Assembly (NCBI GenBank): GCA_017546725.1
Contig: JAFYRX010000003.1
Coordinates: 1 to 64,000 of the forward strand
Length of the DNA stretch: 64,000 nt
From: Alistipes sp.
GTDB taxonomy: Bacteria > Bacteroidota > Bacteroidia > Bacteroidales > Rikenellaceae
Direction of reading: 5' to 3'
Shown piece after piece: positions 10,801 to 17,964 of the stretch; the stretch's first letter is position 1; every line of letters begins with the position of its first letter. Under the pieces are notes generated by a model. The model made no database searches and had not been told where the DNA came from. It worked only from the letters and a program-made list of their open reading frames with translations. The position numbers and the translations under genes were made by a program.

Positions 10801-10964
10801 ACAAGTTCGGCTCTGAAAAGCCCAAACGCTACAGAGATAAGATGTCCGAATATATGAATTTACTGCACAAAATGGGTTATACTGACGTTAAAGGATATAT
10901 ATGGTATTTGACATTAGGCGAGATTGATGAGGTGAAAATATCGCAAAATTCACTAACTTTGTAA
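7821..10964 (+). CDS. addA: AddA-like UvrD/RecB-family helicase-nuclease
   Basis: 1047 aa, superfamily 1A DNA helicase with a C-terminal nuclease; partner of the AddB-like protein encoded 5 nt upstream. Visible helicase motifs: Walker A SAGSGKT (about residues 9-15), motif Ia AVTFTNKATEEM, motif II DEFQDTS (D381, E382), motif III VGDIKQSIYRWRGGD, motif V SIHKSKGLE and motif VI VALTRA. The nuclease motifs are RRPD (D980) and VVDYKFG (D993, K995), so both helicase and nuclease should work. Role: processing of double-strand DNA ends. I see no RecC-like gene nearby, which supports the two-subunit AddAB reading. Confidence 0.88.
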   Translation: MRAKILSASAGSGKTYRLAYKYVHDTIKYFYEKPHLYRAILAVTFTNKATEEMKSRILKEINDIVQKTAKSSYLKDLKRDTGLTEQEIIKRAKITLSRILHDYSRFTILTIDKFFQRILRAFIKELGIDLNYNIELDTSSILSRSTDALIDDITCDEELQRWMLDFAQDNFDNNGSWDVRRNILALGKELFKESNKHTILNATAKEDLQRIIAEADKRLNLVYKQMQEIGQKAMDIIHNAGLEIDDFSYKATGVASYFSKIAEGNICYPSDRCLKIVASGKWSNNSTAQALVPALKPMFDELCNLYDDNRRLSTTLPQIKNSFRSYALLQDIYRKVLSLCNEEGVMLLSETKYILSRFVADNDAPFIYEKTGNRFERFMIDEFQDTSAKEWSNFVPLLQNAMAQSEDTSVLIVGDIKQSIYRWRGGDWRILQQGVSAALGEADTTLEFMSNNYRSLTNVVEFNNMAIERIVNNCNAELNSILEKALAAESISKVCHDELHNTLQNAYEEHSQTAQSDAEYKGYVCIERYEEEPPIAECIESVIARGYSYSDIMILHRSAKDGAMTANTLLEYKKRTNAPFNIMTQDSLVIGNSDICNFVIALMRLSQDSTDMISRAIANDYLGRAYDEELSAEESQTLAYISQLSPEQAFEHIVMKYSLNERREEIAYLQALHQQIVAFCASKVADIQLFLKAWDESGANEALVVEKGESTIELTSIHKSKGLERKVIIIPQCKWAMKPLARSTIWATPESTDGGNQEELAKIGRFPVTYKEELRDSIYHDDYHRELVYSYVDNINLLYVALTRACEALYVYIPQSKKENIGTKLWDALQTEETKGLSRIEYGTPHPPVPPKEQDEEKQEPESVLLEKYPTSDITSSLKLSLDRYFDNDQSQSIATNRQLGILMHSIMCEATDADSVINNIGKAVTNGKINEEQAEELKGIIEREFARESITEWFSEDWDIVRNENDIISNEAIGTRRPDRVMIRGNKAIVVDYKFGSEKPKRYRDKMSEYMNLLHKMGYTDVKGYIWYLTLGEIDEVKISQNSLTL

Positions 10965-10998
10965 CACGCGACAATCTAACGAGCAACAAGCGCAAGAG

Positions 10999-12702
10999 AT
11001 GTTAAAGAAAGTTTTGGCAATAATACCCTCGCAATTTTATGGACGAGGAGTCCTAGTGGCAATAACAATATTGCTGCGCGCCTTGCTCAACTTCATTGGC
11101 ATCACCCTATTCATTCCATTATTGATGCTTATTCTTGATAATAAGTCAATGCATCAAAACGAGAAGATACAGGCCTTGTATGATATACTCGGCTGCAATA
11201 GTGACACACAATTCACCATCATCATAGCCGCAGGCATTGTTGCAGCCATAGCGATAAAGAACATCATAGCACTGTGGTTATTCCGCTTTGAACGAGATTT
11301 TACATATTCACTCTACAGTAATCTATCTCGCCGTCTATACATAGATTATTATCGCAGGGGATTAGCCTTCGCCCGCCAACACAATTCGGCAGAGTTGTCA
11401 CGCAACGTAAACTTTGTATGCTTGAATTTTGTAACGGGAATACTTAAGCCCATTGCAATGCTTTGTAGCGAGGCGATTCTCTTTGCACTGATTATTATTG
11501 CGCTCGCCATATTGAGCATCAAGGCTGCATTATTACTCATCGTAATATTTCTCCCCACAGTATGGCTCTACTATTTCTTTATCCGCCGCAAACTAAACAA
11601 ATACGGTAAAGCCGAGAACGAAGCCCACAAGAGTCGTTTTAAGAGCGTGACGGAGAGTTTCAAAGGATATGCCGACATAGAGATTAGCAATGCATTCACG
11701 CAGATGTTGTCGGCATTTAATGACTCTACAGACAAACTCATAGCAATGCGCAAGCATAACGCTACCCTATCGGCATTACCACAAAGCATAACGGAGACAA
11801 CATTGGCCACAGGAATGGCTACCATTGTTATTATTGGTGCATATATACAAGGCAACATAGGATTAATATTCGGCATATTCGCAGTGGCGGCTGTGCGACT
11901 GATGCCATCTGTGAGGAATATATTGTCGGCCGTTACTGCTATACGTTACAATCTTTACACATTGGACACGCTTCAAAACATCGAAGATAACGCCATAGCC
12001 AACGAGCAAACCTCCGAGCGACTACGTTTACGAGAAAAGATTGAGATTAACAATCTCTCATTCGAGTATGATGGTCAGCAAAGCAAAGAGGGGGCAAGTG
12101 TTATCGACAATCTTTCACTTACCATTCTGCGAGGCGAGCGTATAGGCATAAAGGGAGCATCAGGTGCTGGTAAGAGTACGCTAATGAATTTGATATTGGG
12201 ACTTTACACCCCAACCAGCGGAGAGATACTTATTGACGGCATAAAATTAGACTCAACGACCCGCCGCAAGTGGCAGAACTCAATAGGTTACGTTCCGCAA
12301 AACGTATTTATTGCGGACTCTACACTTGCCGAAAACATCGCGCTTGGCATAGCGCCACAAAACATCGACAGACAACGAGTAGAAGAGGTGCTGGAGATGG
12401 CTAGTCTAAAACAATTCACCGAGGGACTTGCAGAAGGATTAGACACTATGATTGGCGAATCGGGATGTCGCGTCTCAGGTGGAGAACGCCAACGAATAGG
12501 TATAGCAAGAGCACTATACAGCCAGCCCGACATACTATTTTTCGATGAGGCCACATCGGCTCTGGATAAAGAGACAGAACAAAGCGTAAACAAATCAATA
12601 GAGACTCTCTCGGTTAACAATAGAAATTTAACAATAGTGGTCATCGCCCACCGAGAGACTTCGCTTGGCTATTGTGACCGCATAATAAATATAGGAGAAT
12701 AA
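10999..12702 (+). CDS. ABC exporter (fused membrane and ATPase domains)
   Basis: 567-aa half-transporter of the MsbA/peptide-exporter type. The N-terminal half is a hydrophobic multi-span domain and the C-terminal half is the ATPase: Walker A ASGAGKST (about residue 387), signature VSGGERQR (about 491), Walker B ILFFDEATSALD (about 512) and the H-loop histidine in VIAHRE. It has no N-terminal C39 peptidase domain, so any leader cleavage would need another protein. Its stop codon touches the ATG of the HPr-kinase-like gene, so the two are translationally coupled. MsbA-type lipid flipping is possible, but the neighbours suggest a peptide substrate (inference). Confidence 0.85.
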   Translation: MLKKVLAIIPSQFYGRGVLVAITILLRALLNFIGITLFIPLLMLILDNKSMHQNEKIQALYDILGCNSDTQFTIIIAAGIVAAIAIKNIIALWLFRFERDFTYSLYSNLSRRLYIDYYRRGLAFARQHNSAELSRNVNFVCLNFVTGILKPIAMLCSEAILFALIIIALAILSIKAALLLIVIFLPTVWLYYFFIRRKLNKYGKAENEAHKSRFKSVTESFKGYADIEISNAFTQMLSAFNDSTDKLIAMRKHNATLSALPQSITETTLATGMATIVIIGAYIQGNIGLIFGIFAVAAVRLMPSVRNILSAVTAIRYNLYTLDTLQNIEDNAIANEQTSERLRLREKIEINNLSFEYDGQQSKEGASVIDNLSLTILRGERIGIKGASGAGKSTLMNLILGLYTPTSGEILIDGIKLDSTTRRKWQNSIGYVPQNVFIADSTLAENIALGIAPQNIDRQRVEEVLEMASLKQFTEGLAEGLDTMIGESGCRVSGGERQRIGIARALYSQPDILFFDEATSALDKETEQSVNKSIETLSVNNRNLTIVVIAHRETSLGYCDRIINIGE

Positions 12703-13593
12703 ATGGAGCAAGGCAGAGATTATATAATTGCAGATAATCGCATCAGAGTATATGGCCCTAACGCAGACATTGCAGCGGCAGGAGTACGCAGTTTTGAGGT
12801 ATTTACTACGGAATATAACCCAACTGCCAGCCCCATCATTGAGATATATACAGGATGTGAAATTAAGAGCAATGAATTAGAGAGCGAGACACTCACCTCA
12901 TTTGATTTTGAGGAGGGACAGGCTCTATGTACATTCGGGCGCACAGCGACACATTATACATTCCGCATAGAGAACAAGAACAACCCGCCGTTATATTTAA
13001 TTTATGAACGAGCGACAGACAAGGTGCGTTGCAATGCAGGGCTCAACGGGATATGTAACCCATCGTTCCTGCGTTTTGGGATGTGGTTTGCAATAGGAAT
13101 TGCCGCAGCCAAGCACCAAACCGCAGCCATACACTCTTCGGTCATTATTGCCAACAACGAGGCTGTAATGTTTTTGGGCGAGTCAGGAACAGGCAAAAGC
13201 ACACACACTCGTCTTTGGAGAGAGAACATCGAAGGGGCAACACTACTAAACGACGATAGTCCCTTCCTTCGCATCAAAGATGGTAAAGCCATAGTTTATG
13301 GCTCACCCTGGAGCGGCAAAACACCTTGCTACAAGAGTGAATCACACCCTTTGCGTGCTATAGTTCGCTTGAGCCAGGCACCACGCAATGCAATGCGCAA
13401 ACTGCGTGGAGCGCAGGCCATCGGAGCATTACTACCTTCGATGCCACCAGCATTTGCATTTGACAAGGAGTTAGAGGAGCGAATGATAGATATATTGTCG
13501 GCAACAATAACAAACGTCGCTGCATACCACTTGGAGTGCCTACCCAATGCTGAGGCGGCACATCTCGCATACAACACCATATTTGGCCTATGA
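12703..13593 (+). CDS. HPr-kinase/PEPCK-fold protein
   Basis: 296 aa. The C-terminal half contains GESGTGKST (P-loop, residues about 159-167), LLNDDSPF (acidic pair about 184-185) and GSPWSGK (about 200-206), the arrangement of HPr kinase and PEP carboxykinase folds. The N-terminal 120 residues match nothing I know. No PTS HPr gene is nearby, so sugar-PTS control is unlikely. Related stand-alone kinases occur in peptide-modification clusters, where one family phosphorylates lasso peptides. The gene starts on the base after the ABC exporter stop and overlaps the S24/S26-like gene by four bases (ATGA). Automated pipelines may label it PEP carboxykinase, which its size and context do not support. 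Confidence 0.75.
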   Translation: MEQGRDYIIADNRIRVYGPNADIAAAGVRSFEVFTTEYNPTASPIIEIYTGCEIKSNELESETLTSFDFEEGQALCTFGRTATHYTFRIENKNNPPLYLIYERATDKVRCNAGLNGICNPSFLRFGMWFAIGIAAAKHQTAAIHSSVIIANNEAVMFLGESGTGKSTHTRLWRENIEGATLLNDDSPFLRIKDGKAIVYGSPWSGKTPCYKSESHPLRAIVRLSQAPRNAMRKLRGAQAIGALLPSMPPAFAFDKELEERMIDILSATITNVAAYHLECLPNAEAAHLAYNTIFGL

Positions 13594-14045
13594 AATTAGA
13601 GTTGCGTAACGACATATTCTTCGCCGAAGTCGAACGAAGAATAAACGATGGGCAGAGCGTAACAATACCCGTCAAGGGCTACAGTATGCGACCTATGATG
13701 CGTAGCGACAAAGACAAGGTTGTTGTAGTTGCACATACCGACGAGTATATCAAGAAAGGAGCAGTGATGTTATTCCGCCACAAAGGCCTCCACGTTATGC
13801 ACCGCATAATAGCCATAGAGGGCGACTGCATCACTTTTGCAGGAGATGGGAATTACCGCATAACAGAGCAGGCGCAAAAAGAGGATATAGTAGCGCAAGT
13901 AACAGCAATCATACGGCCTTCGGGACGGACTATTTCGCTTGATAGCCGCAAATGGAGGATTTATTCAACAATATGGTTATGTATACCGAATATAATTAGA
14001 AGATATATTTTAGGATTAGCAAACAAATTAAAGTTATGGACATAA
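13590..14045 (+). CDS. S24/S26 signal-peptidase-like protein
   Basis: 151 aa. GYSMRPMM places the nucleophile at S32. H71 in HVMHRI and D86 in AGDGN follow, giving the Ser-His-Asp order seen in SipW/ER-type signal peptidases rather than the Ser-Lys dyad of ordinary bacterial LepB. The C-terminus is hydrophobic and basic (about residues 125-151), perhaps a membrane anchor. It overlaps the gene before by 4 nt and ispF by 10 nt. With the ABC exporter and the kinase-like protein it forms a three-gene unit. The likely role is cleaving leader peptides of an exported peptide (inference); no precursor gene is visible next to it. Confidence 0.7.
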   Translation: MKLELRNDIFFAEVERRINDGQSVTIPVKGYSMRPMMRSDKDKVVVVAHTDEYIKKGAVMLFRHKGLHVMHRIIAIEGDCITFAGDGNYRITEQAQKEDIVAQVTAIIRPSGRTISLDSRKWRIYSTIWLCIPNIIRRYILGLANKLKLWT

Positions 14046-14515
14046 GAGTAGGACAAGGTTATGATGTACACGCGTTGGGCGAAGGCTTGCGCTTGGTATT
14101 GGCAGGAGTAGAGGTAGAGCACACAAAGGGTTGCATCGCCCATTCTGACGGAGACGTCGCTATACACGCCATATGCGATGCGTTGTTGGGTGCATTGGCA
14201 TTGGGTGATATAGGAAAATTATTCCCCGATACAGATGTTGCATACAAAGGCATCGACTCGAAGATTCTCTTGCGCAAAGTGTGCGAAGAAGTATATTCAA
14301 GAGGATATGCAATATCGAATATAGATTGTACCATTGCAATGCAACGCCCCAAACTGCGCCCGCACATTGACACTATGCGTGAAGTTTTGGCAGAGACTAT
14401 GGACATAACAGCAGACAGAGTATCTATCAAAGCCACCACAACTGAGCGTCTGGGCTTCGAAGGACGCGAAGAAGGTGTATCGGCTTATGCAGTGGTGCTC
14501 GTATGCAAAGAGTAG
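14036..14515 (+). CDS. ispF: 2-C-methyl-D-erythritol 2,4-cyclodiphosphate synthase
   Basis: 159 aa, the usual length. Forms the cyclic diphosphate intermediate of the MEP isoprenoid pathway from CDP-ME 2-phosphate. The zinc-site motif GYDVHAL (D10 and H12) is present, as are AHSDGDVAIHAICDALLGA, the DIGKLFPDTD segment and the conserved ATTTERLGFEGREEG near the C-terminus. The start codon lies inside the end of the signal-peptidase-like gene (10-nt overlap), so ispF is translated as the last gene of the addBA operon. There is no functional link to its neighbours that I can see. Confidence 0.95.
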   Translation: MDIRVGQGYDVHALGEGLRLVLAGVEVEHTKGCIAHSDGDVAIHAICDALLGALALGDIGKLFPDTDVAYKGIDSKILLRKVCEEVYSRGYAISNIDCTIAMQRPKLRPHIDTMREVLAETMDITADRVSIKATTTERLGFEGREEGVSAYAVVLVCKE

Positions 14516-14620
14516 AGATATTTAGGATAGTTTTTGGCACTAAATAGAATTACAAATAACGGTTTTAGTGACGTAGCGAATAAAAAATCGCATAAAAACG
14601 AAAAAAAATCGCAATTTTCT

Positions 14621-14650
14621 TTGCAGAATAGAAATAATATTCTACTTTTG
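14621..14650 (+). promoter_or_regulatory. promoter of tRNA-Gln
   Basis: TTG at 14621-14623, 19 bp spacer, TACTTTTG at 14643-14650. This is a perfect consensus match, 28 nt upstream of the mature tRNA 5' end. Confidence 0.75.
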
Positions 14651-14678
14651 CGGTGTCAAAAATGACAACAATCCAGAT

Positions 14679-14749
14679 TGGGCTATGGTGTAATGGTAAC
14701 ACTACAGATTCTGGTCCTGTCATTCCAGGTTCGAATCCTGGTAGCCCAA
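14679..14749 (+). tRNA. tRNA-Gln (anticodon CTG)
   Basis: 71 nt with all cloverleaf arms. The acceptor stem is TGGGCTA (14679-14685) with TAGCCCA (14742-14748) and discriminator A14749. The T arm contains GGTTCGAATCC. The anticodon arm is ACAGA-TTCTGGT-CCTGT with anticodon CTG at 14711-14713. The closing pair next to the loop is A-C rather than A-T, so the stem has only four standard pairs. CCA is not encoded. It has its own promoter and terminator. Confidence 0.93.
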
Positions 14750-14751
14750 CA

Positions 14752-14783
14752 AAAAAATGCAGTCTTTCCGGACTGCATTTTTT
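14752..14783 (+). terminator. bidirectional terminator between tRNA-Gln and the GH43 gene
   Basis: Perfect 13-bp stem, AAAAAATGCAGTC (14752-14764) and its complement (14771-14783), with a 6-nt loop. A and T runs on both sides let it act for the tRNA on the plus strand and for the GH43 operon on the minus strand. Confidence 0.8.
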
Positions 14784-14807
14784 GTTTTCTATTGGTCGGG
14801 CTCGTTC

Positions 14808-15779
14808 CTACAACTTATCCTTCTTCACACCCTCCTGTGTCATTACAACGGGCAAGATGTCGCCATTCTCGTCGAAGTGCATCTCCTCGATACAAGTCAC
14901 ACGATTATCGCGCTTGTTAGAGTCGATGGGACGGCGATGGTAGATGATATAATACTTTTTGCTACGCTTGTTATAAACTACCGAATGATGACCTGCTCCG
15001 CGAGCAATCTTATCATCCTGCTGCAAGATAACACCACGACGCTCGAACGGGCCAAATGGTGAATCAGATATAGCATAAGCAACCTTATAGTTAGGACCTG
15101 TCCAGCCACCCTCCGACCACATAAAGTAGTACTTGCCGTTACGCATAAACATAAACGGGCCCTCTACATAGTTTTTGGGAGTCACCTCTTTATATAGCGT
15201 ACCATCCTCAAAAGGCACTATGCTCTTGAAATCATCAGCCAACTTTACAACATTACAATGGCTCCAACCGCCATAATACATATAGTAAGAGCCATCCTTG
15301 TCCTTAAAGACATATTGGTCGATAGGTTGTGCGCCATTGACAATCTCTCCGATAAGAGGTTTACCCAACAAATCCTTAAACGGTCCTGCGGGATTATCCG
15401 CCACAGCAACACCGATACCGCCAATCTCACCCTCGTGAACATCGTTAGCACCAAAGAAGAGGTAATACTTACCATCCTTCTCCAGCGCAGCAGGAGCCCA
15501 CAGGGCCAGGCGCAGCCACTTAATACTCGAATTGTCGATAATGCGCTCGTGTTTAACCCACGTCACCAAATCCTTTGATGAGAAACAATCCAAATACAAC
15601 TGCTGCTCAAACGGAGCCGAGAACGTAGGATAAATCCAATAGGTCTTACCGAAAACTACGCCTTCGGGGTCAGCATAGTCGCCCTCAAAAAGGGGATTAC
15701 CCGACATTTTCTGGCCATAAGCCGTTACGGTGGCTACAAGAGCCACCGCAACAAACATATATTTAACAATAGATTTCAT
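14808..15779 (-). CDS. secreted glycoside hydrolase family 43-type enzyme
   Basis: 323 aa with a signal peptide (about residues 1-22). It has the five-bladed beta-propeller pattern of the GH43 clan. Candidate catalytic residues are D37 in YADPEG, D154 in QPIDQY and E206 in YVEGPF, matching the family's base, pKa-modulating Asp and general acid. GH43 members mostly cut arabinose or xylose linkages; the substrate here cannot be read from sequence. The gene is 8 nt downstream of an M3 peptidase on the same strand and is the last of a three-gene operon, an unusual partner for a glycosidase. No SusC/SusD genes are close. Confidence 0.82.
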   Translation of the reverse strand: MKSIVKYMFVAVALVATVTAYGQKMSGNPLFEGDYADPEGVVFGKTYWIYPTFSAPFEQQLYLDCFSSKDLVTWVKHERIIDNSSIKWLRLALWAPAALEKDGKYYLFFGANDVHEGEIGGIGVAVADNPAGPFKDLLGKPLIGEIVNGAQPIDQYVFKDKDGSYYMYYGGWSHCNVVKLADDFKSIVPFEDGTLYKEVTPKNYVEGPFMFMRNGKYYFMWSEGGWTGPNYKVAYAISDSPFGPFERRGVILQQDDKIARGAGHHSVVYNKRSKKYYIIYHRRPIDSNKRDNRVTCIEEMHFDENGDILPVVMTQEGVKKDKL

Positions 15780-15787
15780 AACAGATA

Positions 15788-17911
15788 TTATTTCAAGCCC
15801 ATAGACTCAACCAAAGCCTTTGTCTCGGGCTTGTGACCACGGAACTCAACATATATATCCATAGCGTGACGCTGACCACCCTGCTCCAACAAATGACGGA
15901 ACGACTTGGCTGTAGCAGCATCGAAAATACCCTTCTCCTTGAAGAGTGAGAATGCATCGGCAGCCAATACCTCAGCCCACTTATACCCATAGTAACCAGC
16001 GGCATAACCACCAGAGAAGATGTGTGTAAACGAGGGACTCATAGCAGTACCATCAACCCAGGGTGTAACCTGAACCGATGACATAGCCTCTTTCTCGAAA
16101 GGCTCAACCTCGCCAGCATAAGGTTGCTTCAAAGTATGCCAAGCCATATCAGAAATACCGAATGAAAGTTGACGAACATTACCATAAGCAGCCAAATAGT
16201 TCTTAGCATCTACAATCTTCTTTACCAACTCGGCGGGGATAGGCTCGCCTGTCTTGTAGTGTACAGCCCACATATCCAAATACTCCTTCTCAACGGCCCA
16301 ATTCTCCAGAATCTGCGAAGGCAACTCTACGAAGTCACGATAAACATTTGTACCATTCATAGACTCGTACTCACCCTTAGCCAACATACCGTGCAAAGCG
16401 TGACCAAACTCGTGAAGGAATGTAGTGAACTCATCGAAAGTAAGCAACGAAGGTGTAGTCTCTGTCGGCTTTGTAAAGTTCATAACCAAAGACACCAAAG
16501 GACGTGTCTCGACACCATCAATAACCTTTGTACCTCTAAACTCGGTCATCCACGCACCCGAACGCTTTGACTCACGAGGGAAGAAATCGAGATAGAGGAT
16601 TGAGAGCAGTTCATTCTTACCTTCGGCAGCATCGTAAACCTCATAGGCTATAACATCGGGATGGTATACAGCGATATCCTTATTGGGGACGAACTTCAAG
16701 CCGTACAACTTCTCAGCAAGCATAAACACACCGTTGATTACGTTATCCAACTTAAGGTATGGCTTCACCTGCTCATCATCCAACGAATACTTTTCAGACT
16801 TATACTTCTCAGTATAATATGCCCAATCCCAAGGCATAACATCACCCTTGTGACCCTTTGATGCAGCATACTCATTAATCACCGAGTAGTCCTTCTTGGC
16901 ATACTCTACTGTGGCATCACGCAACTCAGCCAAGAAACTATTAACTGCAGGTGCAGTCTCGGCCATACGCTCCTCCAATACATAGTCAGCATAGGTCTCA
17001 TAACCCAACAAATTGGCAATCTTCAAACGCAGAGAGGTAATATTACGGATAATCTCAGAGTTGTCAAACTTACCTCCCAATGCACGGGTATTATAGGCAC
17101 GATACAACTGTTCCTTGATATCACGCTGCGACGAATAGGTCATAAAAGGCACATAACTTGGGGCCTTAAGCGTAACTGTCCAACCCTTCTCGCCACGAGC
17201 CTTGGCATCAGCAGCCAAAGACTCTTTAACGAAGTCGGGCAACTCGGCAACTTTTGATGCAGATGTGATGTTAATCGCAAAATCATTTGTTGCAGAGAGT
17301 GAGTTCTGACCAAAGAGGAGTGTAGCCTCTGAGAGTTCTGCAGTATATTTACGATAGGTCTCCTTATCCTCATCCGAAAGTGCGGCACCAGAACGAGAGA
17401 AACTCTTATAGGTATCCTCCAAGAGTTTGATATCTACATCCGACAGTCCACGACGTGAGCCCTCATATACAGCCTTCACACGCTCAAAAAGTTGAGGATT
17501 AAGAGCGATATCGTTGCTCAACTCTGTCATCTTGGGCTGAATACGCAAAGCGATAGCATCCATCTCATCAGATGTATCAGCCTCACGCAAATTGTAGAAT
17601 ATACCTGCGATACGGTCCAGCAATGCGCCCTGACGCTCCATAGCCACGATAGTATTCTTGAATGTAGGCTTTGCAGGATTGTTCACAATAGCATCAATCT
17701 CGGCACGTGAAACGGCAATAGCAGTCTCAAATGCGGGCTCATAATCTGTAATCTTAATCTTATCGAACGGTGGTGTTGCATAGGGAGTATCCCACTCTGC
17801 CAACAGAGGGTTCGAAGTGTCAATTTCGGGCAGCACAGCAACGGGCATAGAATCGCCAGCACAACCTGCTACCAATGCGCTGAATGTCATCATCAATAAT
17901 ACTTTTTTCAT
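15788..17911 (-). CDS. M3 family metallopeptidase lipoprotein (Dcp-like), copy 2
   Basis: 707 aa, the usual size of M3 oligopeptidases and peptidyl-dipeptidases. The N-terminus MKKVLLMMTFSALVAGC has a good lipobox, so it is probably anchored to a membrane. The zinc site is intact: HEFGH at residues 500-504, followed by ELPSQILENW, which holds the third-ligand glutamate. Expected role: digesting short peptides in the periplasm or outside the cell. It follows another M3 gene by 53 nt and precedes the GH43 gene by 8 nt, all on the minus strand. Confidence 0.92.
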   Translation of the reverse strand: MKKVLLMMTFSALVAGCAGDSMPVAVLPEIDTSNPLLAEWDTPYATPPFDKIKITDYEPAFETAIAVSRAEIDAIVNNPAKPTFKNTIVAMERQGALLDRIAGIFYNLREADTSDEMDAIALRIQPKMTELSNDIALNPQLFERVKAVYEGSRRGLSDVDIKLLEDTYKSFSRSGAALSDEDKETYRKYTAELSEATLLFGQNSLSATNDFAINITSASKVAELPDFVKESLAADAKARGEKGWTVTLKAPSYVPFMTYSSQRDIKEQLYRAYNTRALGGKFDNSEIIRNITSLRLKIANLLGYETYADYVLEERMAETAPAVNSFLAELRDATVEYAKKDYSVINEYAASKGHKGDVMPWDWAYYTEKYKSEKYSLDDEQVKPYLKLDNVINGVFMLAEKLYGLKFVPNKDIAVYHPDVIAYEVYDAAEGKNELLSILYLDFFPRESKRSGAWMTEFRGTKVIDGVETRPLVSLVMNFTKPTETTPSLLTFDEFTTFLHEFGHALHGMLAKGEYESMNGTNVYRDFVELPSQILENWAVEKEYLDMWAVHYKTGEPIPAELVKKIVDAKNYLAAYGNVRQLSFGISDMAWHTLKQPYAGEVEPFEKEAMSSVQVTPWVDGTAMSPSFTHIFSGGYAAGYYGYKWAEVLAADAFSLFKEKGIFDAATAKSFRHLLEQGGQRHAMDIYVEFRGHKPETKALVESMGLK

Positions 17912-17964
17912 AATTTTTATTTATTTTGGTTTCTTCATTAATATTTGGTCGAAATGCCGATAGC

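Noticed and set aside
12703..13593. PEP carboxykinase or PTS HPr kinase
   Set aside because: At 296 aa it is too short for PEPCK, there is no HPr gene nearby, and it is coupled to an exporter and a peptidase-like gene.
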